Positions 58,801 through 64,000 of a stretch of DNA of 64,000 bases are shown piece by piece. Every line of letters starts with the position of its first letter. Position 1 is the first letter of the stretch. The position numbers were made by a program, and so were the translations under genes. Origin of the DNA: Rallus limicola (taxonomy: Eukaryota > Chordata > Aves > Gruiformes > Rallidae); contig JAKCOZ010000012.1 in assembly GCA_022605955.1 (NCBI GenBank), positions 21,981,015 through 22,045,014 on the forward strand. The letters are read 5' to 3'. A model generated the notes under the pieces. That model made no database searches. It was not told where the DNA came from and saw only the letters and a list, made by a program, of their open reading frames with translations.

Positions 58801-61800
58801 GTGACATTTCTCTGCCATCAGATCTCAAGAAAGATATTTCGATAATCCCTAAGAGGACCTACTCCTCCTCTGCCTCAGGTCTTCCTCCTACCCCTTCCAT
58901 GCCTTTTGCAAGAGCTGCTGCAGACATGATGCCTCTGCCTGTGCAGTGGCAAAAGCAATAGACAACCAGCAAGAGCTCCCATCAAGGATTGTTGTATCTG
59001 CCCCATCTGCAGACCTCGTACCCATCCCTTGCTACAGCTCAGGCAGCAAAACAGTAAATGGGTTTAAATGGAAACTGAACTTGACTCCCCGTGGCATTAC
59101 TGTGTGCCTTGTGTAGAAACTCTCATAAGATTTGAAAGAAGTCAAGGCCCACCATAACAACAGGGTATTTGCGATCGCACCTTTGTCACCAATATTGTGC
59201 TATTACCACTTGGTATCACCAATATGAAGTTGGGTTTGGGTTTTTTCCTCCTTTTTAAAACAAAAAGTCTTCATATTCCTCCTTCTCAGGCAATTTTTTC
59301 TTCAAATAACAGAGTAAATTCAGTAACAGATGTCTCACTGAAATATTGTCTATAATGAATCCTTTATATAAGTCTCTATTTTTTCTAAGTTTTTTTAACC
59401 AAGAATAAAATTGCTTTGCCTCACAACATTTAATTAGACATACTTAAAGTTTTTAGCCAAAGCAGCTTCTTAAATAATTAAGGAGGTATATGGTATGCAA
59501 ATAAGTAGTATTTACTTATAGTTTGTGTCAAAAAAAGAGGTAGCAATGGTTTAATATATACTAAATCCTGTATGTTATTAAGCTATATGGAAGTCAAGCA
59601 TTTTCTTTACTATTTCCAGATATAGCTTGATACAATATGTGCATTGCTTATCTGAGCACAGACTAAACAAATCACAAAGGCATCAGGAAAGGATTTAAGG
59701 CAACACTCTACAGGAGTGCTCACTCTATGGGATGCTCAGGAAACACCGACTCCACCAAATCTTTCAACAGCCAGCCTGTCATTTCAGTCAGGACAAACAA
59801 CTCTACTTAACCAAGGAGACACCACACATTTGTCCAAAATACTTTCTTTCAAGAGTCAGTTCCCTCATGCTATCCTTTCACAATGGGATGAAAACATGTA
59901 CAGCAGATGTTCACCACCTCAATCCAAATGAGCTCTAAACTTTTTCAAGTGTCCATGTCCTGGTTTACCTGAAGAGCTGCTCTGACACCTATCCTGTCTG
60001 CTTCTCAAGAGACACTGGCTGCACTTTAAGAGAGGCAGTTATGGAAAAGCCCAGTGTCACACTGAGTTGAAGAGACTGGACTTTTTTTTTTTTTTCTCAA
60101 GTTATTGCATTAACAATGGAAAAGGAGATTTCTCAGCTTGGAGACCTTCTGGGATACAAAATGCATGCATCAGGAAAAGCACGGGTCATTAACAGCCCTG
60201 GGCCCTGGGATTCCCCTAACAAGCATGGAACAGAACTACTTTCAGCTTGTGGGGGACAGAGTAGGTTGTTTACCTGGAACCCCAAATTTTGTACAGGTTC
60301 TCCAACCCATGTAGCCATTGAACTTCTAGACTTCACAAAAGCAAAGGGAAAGATCTCATTTGAGGGCACTGTGGGCAGGAAAGAAATTTACTTTATTTGA
60401 ACCTGTCTCATCCTGCAGATCAGAGTTCTCTGTTTCAAAAGCTACCCTGTTCTAATAAAACCAAGCTCTAGATATCAGAAGCCCAATAATATCTGCCAGC
60501 ACACTTACTTTAGGGAAACCGTGTTGGCCAGTCAGATTTCAAAGCTATAACTAACTTGGGATCCTGTCAAAACTTCCAGAAGTGCCACCTGGTTAAATGT
60601 ACAGCGTAGCTTGCAGTACAGTAAAAACGTTATGCCTACAGGCACTAACAGCCACTTCCAACGCTCTGAGTCATCGAATATACCCCGGTATAGCTGACAG
60701 AATGACAAGAGCAGCCCCAGGAAGCTTAGGCTCATTTGCTTTACGGACATGTGGTCAGATGGGGGGCACCAATCTCCTGACCTGGATACTTCACTAAAGC
60801 ACCTCAACTGAGGTGGGATGAGTAGAAACAATCTTTGACTGTGAGGAAATCATGTAGGGGCCATTCAACTCATAAGAGCGTTTCCGTCCCTCACTTCATA
60901 CAGTACACAACACCCTTGTGCTGGAAAGCAATGGTGTGAAGAGATGTAAGCACTCATGTGAAGACAACAGAGGCGCATAACCCCTTCCACTTGCAGCCTT
61001 GTCTTGAGCTATTTCTGGGGGTCTTAAAAATGTAAAAGCAAGAGCAACGTTGCTGTTTTGGTGGAGGTTTTTTTCTGGTTTGTTTTGGAGTTTTTTTGGT
61101 GCTCTCTGTGGGGGCAACCTTGCAGTTTCTGAATGATGAGCTCCACAATACCTCACATATATTTCTCAATGTTCAGAAGTAAAAATCCTGACATCATAAT
61201 GCCAGGTAACTATGGAACACACATGTCCAGGGAGGAGGGAATTCTACTGTTTTTCCACTGAAAGCTAGTGTGGCTTCCCTAGCTGTGGGACAATACATTT
61301 CAGTGCCATTAACCCTATTGGGCTTTTTTTCCTATGTTTCAAGATCAAAAAGGAAGTCATAAACTTTTGCCTACTTACACAATGTCTTTCCTATCATGTT
61401 TTCGAACACCTCTGAAAGAGCTTCTCAACTACTTTTATTCCATTACCTTAAGTACTTAAATTTCATTTTCAGTAAGGCACTGTTTAATGAATATTTATGA
61501 GTAGATCCTGCAGTGTTCACTGAAACTGTAGACTTCCCTTCACAGCAGGCTACAGATTTACATTTTGCTTTTTACTGCTAAAATGTTAGCCACACAAATT
61601 GATGTCACTTAGAAAATAAGATGACAGTTCTTCCCACAATCGTAGCACCTTCATCTGAGTAACTTTGTGTATTATATTATTCTTTGGCTCTGGAGAAATA
61701 TATTCTACATTTTTGATAAGCAGTATTTAATTAAAAAAATACATAATGATAAAACTTCCAGCAGCCACAATTTACTCATGGCAGCCTCAAGTTGGCTAAC

Positions 61801-64000
61801 TACTGCGCGTAGTCTCCCTGAAGTCACTGAGAGCACTGGTGTGAATCAAGTTACTCGCTTGCATAAGTGATCAAAAGACAAGATCTTCATCCCAACCATA
61901 CACAGCAGGATAAATAGCAGTGTTAACTCTGAGGTTTCTTCTTCTCTAGACATTGACTAGAGGCTGCTGAGACCAGTGGTAGTGATGTATGGAAGCAGCA
62001 CTACAAGTCCATCTTGTCCAGTTTTTGACAAGTCCAGAAATGCCAATCCAGTGTCAACAGTCAGTTAAATAAGTTACTCCCTTGCCACAAACATGGAAAA
62101 CCAAAACCATCAGCATTCCTCTCCATTAATTTCAACTTGACACTTGCCAAACCAGGGGTAAGCAGATCTAGTTTTACTTAAAAGTATACACACAAGTACC
62201 CATGTTCAGAGAACACAGAGAACATTTGTTCTAAAACAGATAGGTGACTCAAACATTTTGCACACCACTATGTAACTAATCAGTGAATAAGGAACAAGCT
62301 CTTCTCTGTTATCAGCTACAGGCCAAGGTGAACTTCAACAAGACCAATTCAAGTAAAGTAGCCCAGGGAGTGGGGAGTACCAAAAAAAAATAATTAATTA
62401 AATCCAAACCAAACCAAAACCCCAACCCAAAGTCTATGATATTCCCTAACTTCCTTAATTTTGCTGTTAAATTGTTTCTTTCAGGCAAGAGACCTGTCAA
62501 ACAGCTTCAGACATATATCCTTTGTAGTCTTTGCTTAGGAGCATTGGATTCCTCCAAGTAAAGTCATCCCTATAGGCTGTAGCTGCCTTTAATACAGGAT
62601 TTCTATGAAAGATGTAAAAAATACACTCTTATTTCTTTAAACACGCTTAGCTGTTTATATATGTAAAAACATATATATGTAAAAAAGATCTTTTCTGAAG
62701 GGCAAGATAACACCCCACTTTTGGGGTTTTGGTACAAAAGACACAGCACGGCCACTGTAGAGCTTGCTGGATAGAAAGCTCACAGAAGGGTAAAGAATTT
62801 TCACAGGAAATAGAAAACAACCAGGCATTGTCATTTGTCACTTCTGGAAATATTTCTGATGCAAATGATACAATATAATCTGACTTTCAAATTGCAATCA
62901 GCGTTGAATTTGTAAGCTCACTGTTCGGAGCCGCCTAACTCTTGCTACTTCAGTATTTTCTGTTACACAGGGAAGGCTTTCTCCTTTTCTTTTTTTAAAG
63001 CAAAGACTAAAGAGAAATCTGTTATCCCAGTTCAGCACTTGGAGCCTGCAGACCACATCATTCCCCTGGGAGTGCGTAGCAGAACAGAGCTTCACAATAC
63101 TTATGCACTGCAGTTATTTATGGAAGAATTATAAATTTTAATATTACAAGTGTAGAGTTAAATCAAGCTACCTCCAGTTGTTCTTGGAATTTCTGTTAAA
63201 ATGTACTCTTCCTTCCTAACGCAAGATACTTGTTTGTACATGAGCATTGCTTTGTCCCTTGGAGCATGACTTCAACATCACTCAGACAGAAGTGAGTGGC
63301 AGCATGTCACTTGAGCCGGAGAGATATTGGCTATGTGCCCATTCTTGGCCTATGGCTAATCCAAAGTAAAATGAACATGCATGAGAATCAGGAGACGAAA
63401 GTCATGAGCTATCAAAACATTAGCCAATGCGTGACCTCTGCTGAGCTTGACGCCTGTGTAACAGACAATGGAACTGCAGGTCATTGATGCAGCTAAAACT
63501 AGGACTACAGATCAACAGTAAGGTTTACATGAAAAAAAAAAATCAATGTGTATTTCTCTTTAAACCATCTTTATGGCATCTTGTCTGAACAGGTACTGTT
63601 ATTGCATTCTAGCTCCTTCCTCCTCACCCCATGCTTTCCTGTTATTGGGTTGGCTCCTATAAAATTAGGTCTCAATACTGTGAGCCAAGTGTGGCATCTA
63701 CGCCATTGCTATCAACATAACCAGACACATAAAGCCAAGTGTTGGGGTTCTTAAAGCACAAGCTCTTTGAGACACAGTCTAGTTTTCAAGTTATCAGGGT
63801 TGGATTTTCTACAGAATAAAACATGCTATCTGTATGTAAAAGTAAGAGCTAAGGGGCAAATGTGCCTTCCTCTCGCATGCTCTAATTTGTAAAGATGCCA
63901 GGAGATGTCTAGCTCCAGAACTCAATGGCACTTCTCTAATACTTAAAATCAGGTACATCACCTTACTGATCAGGACCACATGATGCAGCAGAAAGGACCC
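55883..64000. other. Non-coding stretch, no gene seen
   Basis: No supported gene. It contains a perfect 8-base-arm hairpin at 56053-56072 and a 14-base poly-T at 60082-60095. T/G or A/C tracts lie at 59229-59246, 61054-61100 and 62404-62431, and a short ATATATGTAAAAA duplication near 62658-62686. Open frames at 57061-57393 (minus, 110 codons) and 60116-60400 (plus, 94 codons) are the most protein-like by eye but match no family. Sections 57480-57900, 58000-58450 and 61400-61650 are repeat-free and could hold conserved elements. Confidence 0.65.
56053..56072. repeat. Short perfect hairpin
   Basis: CTTCTCAC and GTGAGAAG form a perfect 8-bp stem with a 4-base loop (ACTT). No terminator or RNA-gene context applies in this genome type. 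It is recorded as structure only. Confidence 0.7.

Noticed and set aside
60116..60400. 94-codon plus-strand open frame following a poly-T tract
   Set aside because: No known domain. An overlapping 78-codon frame on the opposite strand suggests a locally stop-poor, GC-richer patch, not selection on one frame.
1..64000. tRNA, rRNA, CRISPR, integron, prophage or operon structures
   Set aside because: No B-box-like GGTTCGAAxCC word, no regularly spaced direct repeats, no clustered same-strand genes and no ribosome-binding-site pattern. CR1 elements place the sequence in a bird nuclear genome.

Overview
This window is a gene-poor, AT-rich, CpG-poor stretch of vertebrate nuclear DNA, almost certainly from a bird. 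The lineage call rests on four recognisable CR1 (chicken repeat 1) non-LTR retrotransposon remnants. They carry the typical avian CR1 3' end: the GGAACTAGA-GATCTTTGAGGTCC type 3' UTR and terminal ATTCTATG-type octamers. There are no bacterial-style operons, no tRNA or rRNA genes, no CRISPR arrays and no CpG island. I found no protein-coding gene. The longest open frames (up to about 137 codons) resemble no family I know and are about what chance gives in AT-rich DNA. The window is best read as an intergenic desert or part of a very large intron.

Layout: 1-16.2 kb is unique-looking non-coding DNA with short low-complexity tracts and a small local duplication ending in a poly-G run (4550-4689). 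A minus-strand CR1 with an internal deletion lies at 16.25-16.70 kb, and a minus-strand CR1 3' fragment at 18.34-18.47 kb. An unusual three-armed inverted repeat follows at 18.96-19.00 kb. A plus-strand CR1 tail lies at 23.63-23.79 kb. A better preserved minus-strand CR1 lies at 31.13-31.43 kb; about 74 codons of its ORF2 end are still readable to the natural stop. From about 32 kb onward several blocks look like conserved non-coding regulatory DNA: near 33.0, 40.0-40.4, 42.7-43.1, 47.5-47.8, 53.9-54.5 and 54.9-55.4 kb. They lack repeats and are dense in homeodomain, POU-octamer, SOX and forkhead-like words. Conservation itself could not be tested here.

The most gene-like object is a possible 205-bp exon at 55678-55882. 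It has a strong polypyrimidine tract and AG acceptor on one side and a CAG|GTGAAC donor on the other, and lies just downstream of the strongest putative regulatory block. It has stops in all three frames, so it would be a non-coding RNA exon, a UTR exon or a poison exon, not an ordinary internal coding exon. A compact motif cluster at 40789-40851 (two 8-2-8 dyads flanking an RFX X-box-like word) is the other notable regulatory candidate. I saw no evidence of a new multi-gene system. What is of interest here is regulatory or structural, and every function assigned to those parts is inference.
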